Below are positions 35,236 through 43,096 of a DNA stretch of 64,000 nt, piece after piece (within the stretch, counting starts at the first letter, position 1; every line of letters starts with the position of its first letter). The notes beneath the pieces are model-generated. The model did no database searches. It was not told the origin of the DNA and saw nothing but the letters and a program-made list of their open reading frames with translations. The DNA comes from Spartinivicinus ruber. Its GTDB lineage: Bacteria > Pseudomonadota > Gammaproteobacteria > Pseudomonadales > Zooshikellaceae. Location of the stretch: contig NZ_CP048878.1 of assembly GCF_011009015.1 (NCBI RefSeq), forward strand, positions 3,502,354 to 3,566,353. The letters are read 5' to 3'. The translations under genes were made by a program, and so were the position numbers.

Positions 35236-37323
35236 CTAGCTTATAATCCCCACATAGTCAGTAACGTCGAAGTCTGGAATAAACTCTGAGAAATCACGAG
35301 TTACATTGTTACCATGCAAATAAGCTCTTTCTGGCACCTTCATATAAGCACCGGTATCAATTTTAACGATATCCAACGTCCATGATGACTGCCGCCAGAA
35401 ACCTCTGGACTTGCGTTGGTCCACCAAGTAGTAAAACTCTCCCGGTTGCGCATTGTTGTTTAATTCTATGACTTGTGCTTCCATTTCTTTTCGCTTTTGC
35501 TGGTGTGCTTCAGGTGGTGGCATATGTACCATATCATAACCACCATCATCATATTCACCATATGCATGATGGTGTGCCACCTTATCCCCCATATCCAGTG
35601 CAATTGCATACTTCAAATACATATCGACAAATGTCTTATGAAAACGTTGATAACTGGCTGAATCACGCAACCCAGCGCTATCACCAGAACTCATAAATTG
35701 ATCCGTCTGGTTAGCTAGCCCAGTATCAGGTTGCTCAACACCCGGTCTATGCCGTGCAATAGTTAAATTAATTGTTGATGCTGTACTGGTTGCAGAATCC
35801 AATCCTGTTTTCGCTGAGTCTAATAAAGCATTACGTTTTTTACTGACCTCCTTCACACCATCATTGAATGCTTTTTGAGCGTCTCCGGCAATTTTCTGTA
35901 ACCCCAGTGTTTTCTCCCGCTGCCTATCCAAGGCAATTAAATCTGGCCGATAACGGGCACTACCTGGCACTCTGGGTCGAGTATTTTTGATAGCTTCATT
36001 AAGCGCAGTTTGAGCTTCATCAGCTGCACTCTTGGCGTTATCAGCTCCCTCTTTTAACAATTTAGTATTTTTTGACGCCTTTAAAAAACCTGCAGCACCT
36101 TTAAATAAGCTACGTGCTGCACCAGCAAAGGAAAAACTTAAGGTTGCAAAACCCAAAACAGTTTGTAAGGTATCCATCATCTGTTTTTTGGCTTCATAGT
36201 CTTTGATTCGACCAATCAATTGATCACCCACTTTGATCAGTTCTGTTGCTTTATCAAAAAAATTATCCGCTGCCGATTGAATTTTTGTTTCCATTGCCTT
36301 GAGAGCAGCTTCACCTGTTTTACCATTAAATTCTAGCGCTTTTAATCCAGCAGCTAAATATTCATCAGATATCCCATAACTATTTGCTTGTTTTAACGCT
36401 TGTTGCAAATCCCCATAAGTCGACTGTAGTGCTGTACCCAAAGCACTGACTTGTTGCATACCTTCAAACAATTTTTGACTGGCCACTGCCGAGCTATCTG
36501 TAGATAAGGGTTTCTTTAAATTAATTCCTTCTAACTCACGCAGATTATTGACAACATCAAATAAACGCTCATTAACATTACTAATAGCTAACTGTCGGGT
36601 ATTATCAATGCGGCTCAGTAATTGACTTACTTTATGAGGATCAGCCGTACCATCTAATAACTGACGTTCAAACTGTTGATTGCGCGGATCTGCAGGCGTA
36701 CTACCTAAATTACCAATTAAATTACCCTTGGTAATGGTTTTAAACAAATTGATTTGCTCTGCAGAAAAATTAGCCTTTATCTGCAGCTGGTTCCCATTGT
36801 TTATTATTGATACTGCAGGTGCATGACTTAACGTATCTTGAATGCCTGGTTTTAGTCCTTCCACTTGGGTATTGCCTACATTGGCATTAAAACTGAAGTC
36901 CGGTGCTTGGTCATTATCGACTTTTATACTGTAATCACCATTTTCATTAGGATTTACTTGAAACTGAATTTTTCCATCTATCTGCCCATCATCACGATCA
37001 TGAATTACTCTAGTTCCATTACGATCAGACACTTTTAATTGCGCCCCTCGTTCTATATTAGAACCAGATACTTCTGCCGTCAGGGACTCCCTTTTCACTT
37101 CAGCGGCTCGTTTGGTTCGGGTAGATTCTTGCTGCACAGAGCCAACTTGCGGCTCATTTGATAATGATCGAACAATCCTGGGGACAACAGCTTTATTAAT
37201 AACTGTAGAAAACGACTGTTGTCTACTATTACCTGTCGAAGAATCATTATAAATTAATGCTCTTTGTATAGCCTGTTGAGTAGGCTGACTAACATTAGTA
37301 TGCTGGATAGAATTATTAGCCAT
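35236..37323 (-). CDS. Large unknown protein, candidate DUF4123-dependent type VI cargo effector
   Basis: 695 residues without a signal peptide. Residues 1-100 are Ser/Gln/Asn-rich and probably disordered; about 100-160 are strand-like (VSDRNGTRVIHDRDDGQIDG); 210-380 and 420-530 are long Ala/Lys/Glu-rich helices, likely coiled coil. Between them is one hydrophobic patch (about 385-415, VLGFATLSFSFAGAARSLF) that could enter a membrane. The C-terminal 130 residues form a distinct His/Tyr-rich domain (HHHAYGEYDDGGYDMVHM near 583) ending DFDVTDYVGIIS. No known toxin domain recognised. Its identity as an effector rests on the adjacent DUF4123 gene. A type III translocator-like protein is an alternative. 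Confidence 0.6.
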   Translation of the reverse strand: MANNSIQHTNVSQPTQQAIQRALIYNDSSTGNSRQQSFSTVINKAVVPRIVRSLSNEPQVGSVQQESTRTKRAAEVKRESLTAEVSGSNIERGAQLKVSDRNGTRVIHDRDDGQIDGKIQFQVNPNENGDYSIKVDNDQAPDFSFNANVGNTQVEGLKPGIQDTLSHAPAVSIINNGNQLQIKANFSAEQINLFKTITKGNLIGNLGSTPADPRNQQFERQLLDGTADPHKVSQLLSRIDNTRQLAISNVNERLFDVVNNLRELEGINLKKPLSTDSSAVASQKLFEGMQQVSALGTALQSTYGDLQQALKQANSYGISDEYLAAGLKALEFNGKTGEAALKAMETKIQSAADNFFDKATELIKVGDQLIGRIKDYEAKKQMMDTLQTVLGFATLSFSFAGAARSLFKGAAGFLKASKNTKLLKEGADNAKSAADEAQTALNEAIKNTRPRVPGSARYRPDLIALDRQREKTLGLQKIAGDAQKAFNDGVKEVSKKRNALLDSAKTGLDSATSTASTINLTIARHRPGVEQPDTGLANQTDQFMSSGDSAGLRDSASYQRFHKTFVDMYLKYAIALDMGDKVAHHHAYGEYDDGGYDMVHMPPPEAHQQKRKEMEAQVIELNNNAQPGEFYYLVDQRKSRGFWRQSSWTLDIVKIDTGAYMKVPERAYLHGNNVTRDFSEFIPDFDVTDYVGIIS

Positions 37324-37761
37324 TATTAATCACCTATTTGTTATATTTATAGAGTTCCCAAATGGCGATATAAGCAGCCTAAAATATAAGCTTTCTTATA
37401 AGCAACCTCCCATCCTTGTGAGAGTTTTTATATTTATTAATTGTTAGACGTAAAGTATTTATAACTGTGTTTTATCAACTAAAAGCCTAACTACTAAACA
37501 TTAAGCAGTATTAAATATTAATTTACCTAACTGTGTTTTTCACTTTAAAGCATTATGCTTGAAAAAAATAAAATTAACTAATTTTTTAATAGTAAAAAAC
37601 AAGACAGGTATCACACGAAGCATGATACCTTCACTTTTTATAGTGGAAAAAATTAATAATCCCTACATATTATAAAACAATTGTCTATTATTCCATATCA
37701 GACATTTAATTTATTTTCTACACCCTCTCATAACGCTCTCCATAGAGGTAGGAATAGTCTT
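37324..37761. other. AT-rich intergenic region of about 440 bases
   Basis: Very AT-rich, containing the promoter of the candidate effector gene at its left end and the terminator hairpin at 37606-37630. No small ORF of note. Confidence 0.35.
37596..37630 (-). terminator. Probable intrinsic terminator after the C10 protease gene
   Basis: AGGTATCA (37606-37613) pairs with TGATACCT (37623-37630), nine-base loop. Read on the minus strand the stem is followed by TTGTTTTTT. It lies about 130 bases beyond the protease stop, which is far but without intervening genes. Confidence 0.6.
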
Positions 37762-39255
37762 TTATTGAACAGTATAATTGGCAGTCCAACCTTTTTTAGT
37801 TACTACCTCGTCACTTGAAAAGTGAATCAGCATACTGCCACTGGTTGAAGTCATTGTTGCTGGTATTTGGCTTCCTGAAAACTGGCCAATTAAAGGTGAA
37901 CTGGTAGTCGTTCCATCATAAATTTTCACCAAATCATAGGAACGCTCTGTAACAAACTCAGTGAAGTTAAGCGTAATTTTACCTGGTTGAGTAGGTTGGA
38001 TAATAAACTTACAATCACTATCGACTGGATAATTCCAGCTACCACTGCCATCACTTAATGTACCCTGATTATCCGTTAAATACTGGGTTCCCTGGCAAAA
38101 AGGAATATGGGCTAGTGATGGTTTTGGCGCTGCTCTAACAAAAGCCATACGCTGGTTAAAATTGTAATTAGTTCTGGGATTGGGTTGATTAAGTAAAAAA
38201 TAGCCATTCATACTCCCTCCCCATCCCCAATTCATATGAAAATAGCCCTTGCCATCATAACCATCAACTACCCAAGCGTGACCAGCTCCCTGCTCACTTA
38301 AACCGGTTAAAATCACTACCCGCTTAGACTTTAATTCATCAAGAATTAATGTTTGCCATTCAGCGCTCGAGTAATTGGATACATACTCAAAACCATTTGT
38401 GACATAGCCAAAATGTTTCTCCAATGCATTAGGAATATAACGCATGCCAGCAAGTGACACTTTATTACCATATAAAGTACTGACTGCCGCCCCGGCATGA
38501 AATAATAATTTAGCTACTTCATCATTGGCTTCTGCTAAGTTATTGTCCATGCTGTCCCATTGATAGGTAGTTGCAGCAAAATTGACGGTAATTTCATCCT
38601 GATCAGGGTATTTGTAAGTATGGCTTCCCGTCCCCACAGAAGGGTACTGGTAATATTTTAAAAACTGCCCCAACGCAGTAGCCACACATCCTGTTAAATA
38701 ATCATTGGGTACCCAGTCATTATAATAACCATTTTGGGACCACTCCGATGTAGTTAATGGTGCAATGGCTGTCTCAGCCTCATGCTCTACTCGGTGGACA
38801 CTTCTTGCAACTCTGCTTCTAGGGGCTAACCCATCAGACAATTTAGTGTCTTGTTGTTTATTAGCTTTATCCTTCAATTGATTTGCATATTGTTCAAGCC
38901 AACCGTTAAAAGCTGTATTGTTCTGATCAAAACCTATACTATCACCATGATCTGCACCATAGGCAATAACAGGCTTATTCTCATCATCAGCAGCAACAAT
39001 CACAAACCCCTTACGATTAAACTGAATTATATAAAATTGATTTTCTCCAAGTGCATTATTTTTAATTTGAATATCAGTAATTTCAGCTTTAGCTTTCTGA
39101 GTATCTTTAAGCACTTTATTTCGATAAGTTTGTAGTGCTATTTGCTTGGCAGTTTCAACTGATAAAGTATCTGCTAGAACACTTACAGAAGTAGACAAAC
39201 CAATTAATAAATTGGTACAACATAATAAAGGCATGAAGCATTTTTTATTTTTCAT
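37762..39255 (-). CDS. Secreted C10 (streptopain-like) cysteine protease with CUB domain
   Basis: 497 residues. A signal peptide (about 1-29, ending SVSVLA) is followed by a propeptide/Spi inhibitor-like domain (about 30-140). The catalytic domain has Cys190 in TGCVATALGQFLKYY and His326 in GAGHAWVVDGYDG. The C-terminal 110 residues form a CUB domain (SGSWNYPVDSDCKF, SYDLVKIYDGT, MLIHFSSDEVVTKKGW). C10 proteases are best known from streptococci and Bacteroidetes. It is probably a secreted protein-degrading or virulence-type enzyme activated by pro-region removal. ATG 39255 is preferred over an upstream GTG because it opens the signal peptide. Confidence 0.85.
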   Translation of the reverse strand: MKNKKCFMPLLCCTNLLIGLSTSVSVLADTLSVETAKQIALQTYRNKVLKDTQKAKAEITDIQIKNNALGENQFYIIQFNRKGFVIVAADDENKPVIAYGADHGDSIGFDQNNTAFNGWLEQYANQLKDKANKQQDTKLSDGLAPRSRVARSVHRVEHEAETAIAPLTTSEWSQNGYYNDWVPNDYLTGCVATALGQFLKYYQYPSVGTGSHTYKYPDQDEITVNFAATTYQWDSMDNNLAEANDEVAKLLFHAGAAVSTLYGNKVSLAGMRYIPNALEKHFGYVTNGFEYVSNYSSAEWQTLILDELKSKRVVILTGLSEQGAGHAWVVDGYDGKGYFHMNWGWGGSMNGYFLLNQPNPRTNYNFNQRMAFVRAAPKPSLAHIPFCQGTQYLTDNQGTLSDGSGSWNYPVDSDCKFIIQPTQPGKITLNFTEFVTERSYDLVKIYDGTTTSSPLIGQFSGSQIPATMTSTSGSMLIHFSSDEVVTKKGWTANYTVQ

Positions 39256-39307
39256 TAATTTGAAGCACTCCACTTACAACAATCAAATAAATACACTACT
39301 ATTTTAG

Positions 39308-39751
39308 TTACCCTGGTATTCCAAAACCATTGGCCATCATAACACCTAGTAGTGGTAAAATAATAATACCCAGTAACTCTACCCGAATCATCATTTTAAT
39401 CGTTTTCGGTGGCTCGACCATATCAGTCAAATTTCCTGCTTTTCTGGTTTTAATAAAATAGATTGTTGGATAGATAGTAAGTAAGGCCACTACAATAAAT
39501 ACCGTTACTTTTAAGTGAAACAGCCAATTGGCTAAATAGTAATCGGTAGGTTTTCCTAGCCACAATACCAGTACAAGTCCAGACAGTAATACGACAAGTG
39601 CTGAAACACCAAAGATCGCATCAATAATGGCCAGTCTCTTAATTTCAACTCGCTGCATACGGTCTGATAATAGTAAATGCTCTGCTACACAGGTAGAAAA
39701 TAGGAGCAAAGTAGCTAACAAGTGAATATATTTGGTAATGATATAATCCAT
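39308..39751 (-). CDS. DUF2214 family membrane protein
   Basis: 147 residues, four membrane helices, matching DUF2214: KYIHLLATLLLFSTCVAEHLLL, then LAIIDAIFGVSALVVLLSGL and HLKVTVFIVVALLTIYPTI. Function unknown. It may be co-transcribed with the phosphatase gene upstream (gap 82 bases). Confidence 0.75.
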   Translation of the reverse strand: MDYIITKYIHLLATLLLFSTCVAEHLLLSDRMQRVEIKRLAIIDAIFGVSALVVLLSGLVLVLWLGKPTDYYLANWLFHLKVTVFIVVALLTIYPTIYFIKTRKAGNLTDMVEPPKTIKMMIRVELLGIIILPLLGVMMANGFGIPG

Positions 39752-39833
39752 TTTAATTCCAGACTAATAATTAAAAAACAGCAGGATATCAATTGCCACT
39801 TCACTATGCTAGCAAGTGTTTCATTCGTAACTT

Positions 39834-40424
39834 TTAAGGACCTGTTCGGTTAAGTAAGGGAATGTTTGCTTTTATTAAATGGAGTTTTTTACCATCCCAA
39901 CCGAATTGATGCAGGCACTGCCAATTAAGCTTAACCGGGGACTTATTGGTCATATTCCATTGGCAGGCAGCGGCAAGTAGCGCACGTATCACGCCTTTGT
40001 GAGTCACAACGCCTATTGTTTCATCCGTATCAGCCAATGTTTGTAACCAATTTAACAACCGGTGTTGTACTTCAAGTGGTGACTCCCCTCCTGGGCATTG
40101 CAAATGAATCCCTTTTGGTTCTTCCAATGCCATTCTGGGATCAAGACCTCGAAGCTCAATTAATGACTTTCCTTCCCACTCCCCCCAGTCCATTTCTGTC
40201 AATGGCTCTGCCACGTCTCCTGTTAAACCCAAACCCACTAGAGTTTGCTGGGCCCGTTGCAAGGGACTTACATACCATTGCTTAATCTGACAAACAGCTG
40301 GTATTTGCAGTGTTTTTAACTGGGCGATACTGGTGTCAGTTAAGGGGACATCACAACGCCCCTGAATTAAGCCTTGCTGGTTCCAGGCAGTTGGCCAGTG
40401 ACGTAAAAAGTAAATTGACTGCAT
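39834..40424 (-). CDS. Histidine phosphatase-family protein
   Basis: 196 residues of the phosphoglycerate mutase-like superfamily: YFLRHWPTAWNQQGLIQGRCDVPLT (RHW in place of the usual RHG, catalytic His kept), SPLQRAQQT, EMDWGEWEGKS and the second His in VTHKGVIRALLAAA. The residue after His is Trp rather than Gly, which is unusual. It lies 14 bases after a GT4 gene, so a role in dephosphorylating a glycan intermediate is plausible. Confidence 0.78.
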   Translation of the reverse strand: MQSIYFLRHWPTAWNQQGLIQGRCDVPLTDTSIAQLKTLQIPAVCQIKQWYVSPLQRAQQTLVGLGLTGDVAEPLTEMDWGEWEGKSLIELRGLDPRMALEEPKGIHLQCPGGESPLEVQHRLLNWLQTLADTDETIGVVTHKGVIRALLAAACQWNMTNKSPVKLNWQCLHQFGWDGKKLHLIKANIPLLNRTGP

Positions 40425-40438
40425 TATTAGAGGTGCCC

Positions 40439-41584
40439 TTATTTACTCATTAGTAAATTAAAGTGGTTTTTCAACCAGCGGCTGATATTGGTAATTGAAT
40501 GATTTTGCCTGATATGTTGTATTCCCCGCAGTCCCAATTTCTGTCGGTATGCTTGATCTAATAGCAACTGTCGAATAGCGCAGGCAAAGTCATTGGGCTG
40601 CTCGGTTGATAATAAAATACCAGCCGGGCTGGCCTGGTCAAATAAACTAACCACCCCTACTTCTGTTGCTCCTGCTATACACGGCAAACCAGCTGCCTGC
40701 GCTTCTAAAAACACCATCCCTAATGCTTCACTAATAGCAGGCCAAATAAATAGGTCTGAAGCGGTTAACCACCGTGCGACTTCTACTTCTGGCAATGCAC
40801 CAACCCAGCGAATTCGGTGGGTTAAATCACCAAAATAAGCTTGTATTTCAGCACGGGCTTTACCGTCTCCCACCACAACCCAATACCAGTCCAGGTCTGT
40901 TAACTGAGGTAATATGCGACTGAGGTAGTGATAAGACAGTTGTTTATCACGGGGACGTAACATTGCCACAGTTAATAGCCAATGACTGTTAATGGGTAAT
41001 TGCCACTGATTAGACAGCTGCTGCCTTAATTGACTTTTATTGTCATTGATCACAATGGGATCAATAAAAGGCTTGATCTGTTGAACCCGCTCACTACTAC
41101 CCAACACTTGTTGTAAACCTGGTACATCATCGGGATTGAGCGATAAAATACTGTCTGCTTGTTGAATCGCTGTTACTGAAGCAGCTAGCCCTGGCGCCCA
41201 AGGGCCTACTTGTTGTTTTGCTGCATAGGAAGCCTCTATTAGCACATACGGAATATTTAACGCCTGGCTCACCAAAGGGCCAAGGTAGTCAGGCGCTTTA
41301 TGATAGAGGTGATACGTTAACCACAAGGCAGGCTGTTGTGATTGAGGCCATTGTAGCCAACGCCGAATTAGTCGTTGTGCTTTATGCTCACCTAGTTTTG
41401 CCAATCGCTGCTGGCGAATGAAATCACCACTGCGATCATAACTGCGCAGACTATCAGCCAATAACACCTTAAAGCCTGCTTTTTCACAAGCTTGCCAAAA
41501 TAACCGGGCAATTCGCTGTTCACCTGAAGGTATCGGATGAAAAGGCGATTTCAAGGGTGCATAAAAGGCTATGGTTTGATTCAT
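40439..41584 (-). CDS. GT4-family glycosyltransferase
   Basis: 381 residues, GT-B fold retaining glycosyltransferase. The donor-site E(x7)E motif is visible (SEALGMVFLEAQAAGLPCI), with LLTVAMLRPRDKQLSYHYL preceding the second Rossmann domain and DLFIWPAISE. It starts at the stop codon of the next glycosyltransferase upstream (one-base overlap). Sugar and acceptor are unknown. Confidence 0.85.
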   Translation of the reverse strand: MNQTIAFYAPLKSPFHPIPSGEQRIARLFWQACEKAGFKVLLADSLRSYDRSGDFIRQQRLAKLGEHKAQRLIRRWLQWPQSQQPALWLTYHLYHKAPDYLGPLVSQALNIPYVLIEASYAAKQQVGPWAPGLAASVTAIQQADSILSLNPDDVPGLQQVLGSSERVQQIKPFIDPIVINDNKSQLRQQLSNQWQLPINSHWLLTVAMLRPRDKQLSYHYLSRILPQLTDLDWYWVVVGDGKARAEIQAYFGDLTHRIRWVGALPEVEVARWLTASDLFIWPAISEALGMVFLEAQAAGLPCIAGATEVGVVSLFDQASPAGILLSTEQPNDFACAIRQLLLDQAYRQKLGLRGIQHIRQNHSITNISRWLKNHFNLLMSK

Positions 41585-42846
41585 TATTCTTTTTCATTAG
41601 AAGTTAGGCCAAACTGCTTCACTAACCGTTCAATATTCGTTGCTAAAGAAAACTCCGTAGTGACTCGTTGTTTACCCGCCTCAGCTAAACGATGACGCAA
41701 AGTGTCGTCTGTAATCAGCTTAGCAATGGCATTAGCTAATGCAGAAGCATCTTCCTGTGGAACTAATAAACCGGTTTGCTGATCAATGATCAGCTCCGGA
41801 ATACCCGAAATATTCGAAGCAATACAAGACAACCCTTGACTTTGCGCTTCCATTAACACATTAGGCAAACCATCACGATCACCATCGTCGGTTATTTTTG
41901 AGGCTAATACAAAAATATCCGCTTGCCGATACTGTGCTAATACCTCCTCCTGAGGTTTAGCCCCTAACCATTCCACCTTATCAGCAATACCTAACTGAGT
42001 AGCCTGTGTTTGCAGGCTACTCAGTAATGGACCACCGCCAATATGCACAAAATGCCAATTTAGCTCAGTAGGTAATTGTGCTAACGCTTGCAGCAGCACA
42101 TCATAACCCTTCTTAGCCACCGCACGTCCAACCGAAATTAATTGCACGACAACTGACTTTGTGCTCCTGACCGCTTTTTCAGGGACTGATCTATCGCTTA
42201 TTTCTGATCTAGAAGCAGCTTTAAATCGATTAAAATCCAGCCCATGATAAACCAGAATGACTTTTTCGGGATTAGCGGCAAGGGACTGTAAATACTGTTG
42301 ATTGGCTCCAGTACAAGTGGCTAGCCAAGTTAATTCATTTAGCTTTTCGGTTAACTCCCATTGTGGCGTCGTCCATATATCTTTAGCATGGGCAGAACAA
42401 GACCATGGTAAGCCCGTTAGCAAGCTGGCGTAACGGGTAACGGACCCAGGTGTATGGATAAAGTGTGCATATAACCATTGCGTTTCTGTCGATAACTCTA
42501 CAGCTAACACTAAGGCTTGCCCCAGCCGACGCAATCGATTACGGGTACGATCCCGCTTAAAGTCCTGCCACCAAACTAACAGTAGCTGCCAAAAAGCCTT
42601 TTTATGAACAAGTTTTAATAATGCTTTAATCACCCGCCAGGGTTCCTGATGTAAATACTCAGGCAAGTAATTTACAGGAGCCTTAATTTCTTTATGAATG
42701 GGGTGAACATGCTGGTCAGTAGGATGTCGTAATGAAACTAACTGAATCTGTAACCCTCGCTGTTCCAATGCTTTGATTTCTTGTGCAATAAACGTTTCTG
42801 ATAGGCGAGGATAACCTTTTAAAACGAGTGCGACTTTATTTATCAA
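41584..42846 (-). CDS. GT4-family glycosyltransferase
   Basis: 420 residues. N-terminal VALVLKGYPRLSETFIAQEI is typical of WcaL/AmsK-like exopolysaccharide transferases; the donor domain has LISVGRAVAKKGYDVLLQAL and GLPNVLMEAQSQGLSCIA. A short polar insertion near residues 215-230 separates the domains. First gene of a minus-strand unit with the next GT4 and the phosphatase, divergent from the ABC transporter. Confidence 0.85.
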   Translation of the reverse strand: MINKVALVLKGYPRLSETFIAQEIKALEQRGLQIQLVSLRHPTDQHVHPIHKEIKAPVNYLPEYLHQEPWRVIKALLKLVHKKAFWQLLLVWWQDFKRDRTRNRLRRLGQALVLAVELSTETQWLYAHFIHTPGSVTRYASLLTGLPWSCSAHAKDIWTTPQWELTEKLNELTWLATCTGANQQYLQSLAANPEKVILVYHGLDFNRFKAASRSEISDRSVPEKAVRSTKSVVVQLISVGRAVAKKGYDVLLQALAQLPTELNWHFVHIGGGPLLSSLQTQATQLGIADKVEWLGAKPQEEVLAQYRQADIFVLASKITDDGDRDGLPNVLMEAQSQGLSCIASNISGIPELIIDQQTGLLVPQEDASALANAIAKLITDDTLRHRLAEAGKQRVTTEFSLATNIERLVKQFGLTSNEKE

Positions 42847-43096
42847 GTTGTTGCCCCAATGTTTATGCTTTTCACTACGCTTTGGCTATATACCTTACGG
42901 TTTGGGTACAGTATTTTCGCAAAATAATGACGACTTACGCTATACGCCAAAAAGTGTATTATGTATGTAATATTCAAAACATTGTAACATGCTCGTTTTC
43001 CAGCTAAATACCCAAAGCAGTCAGCTGTTCACTTTTTTGCTAGTCTAACGACAGACTATCCGTCAACAAGCCATCCAACGACATTTAGTGAGGCTA

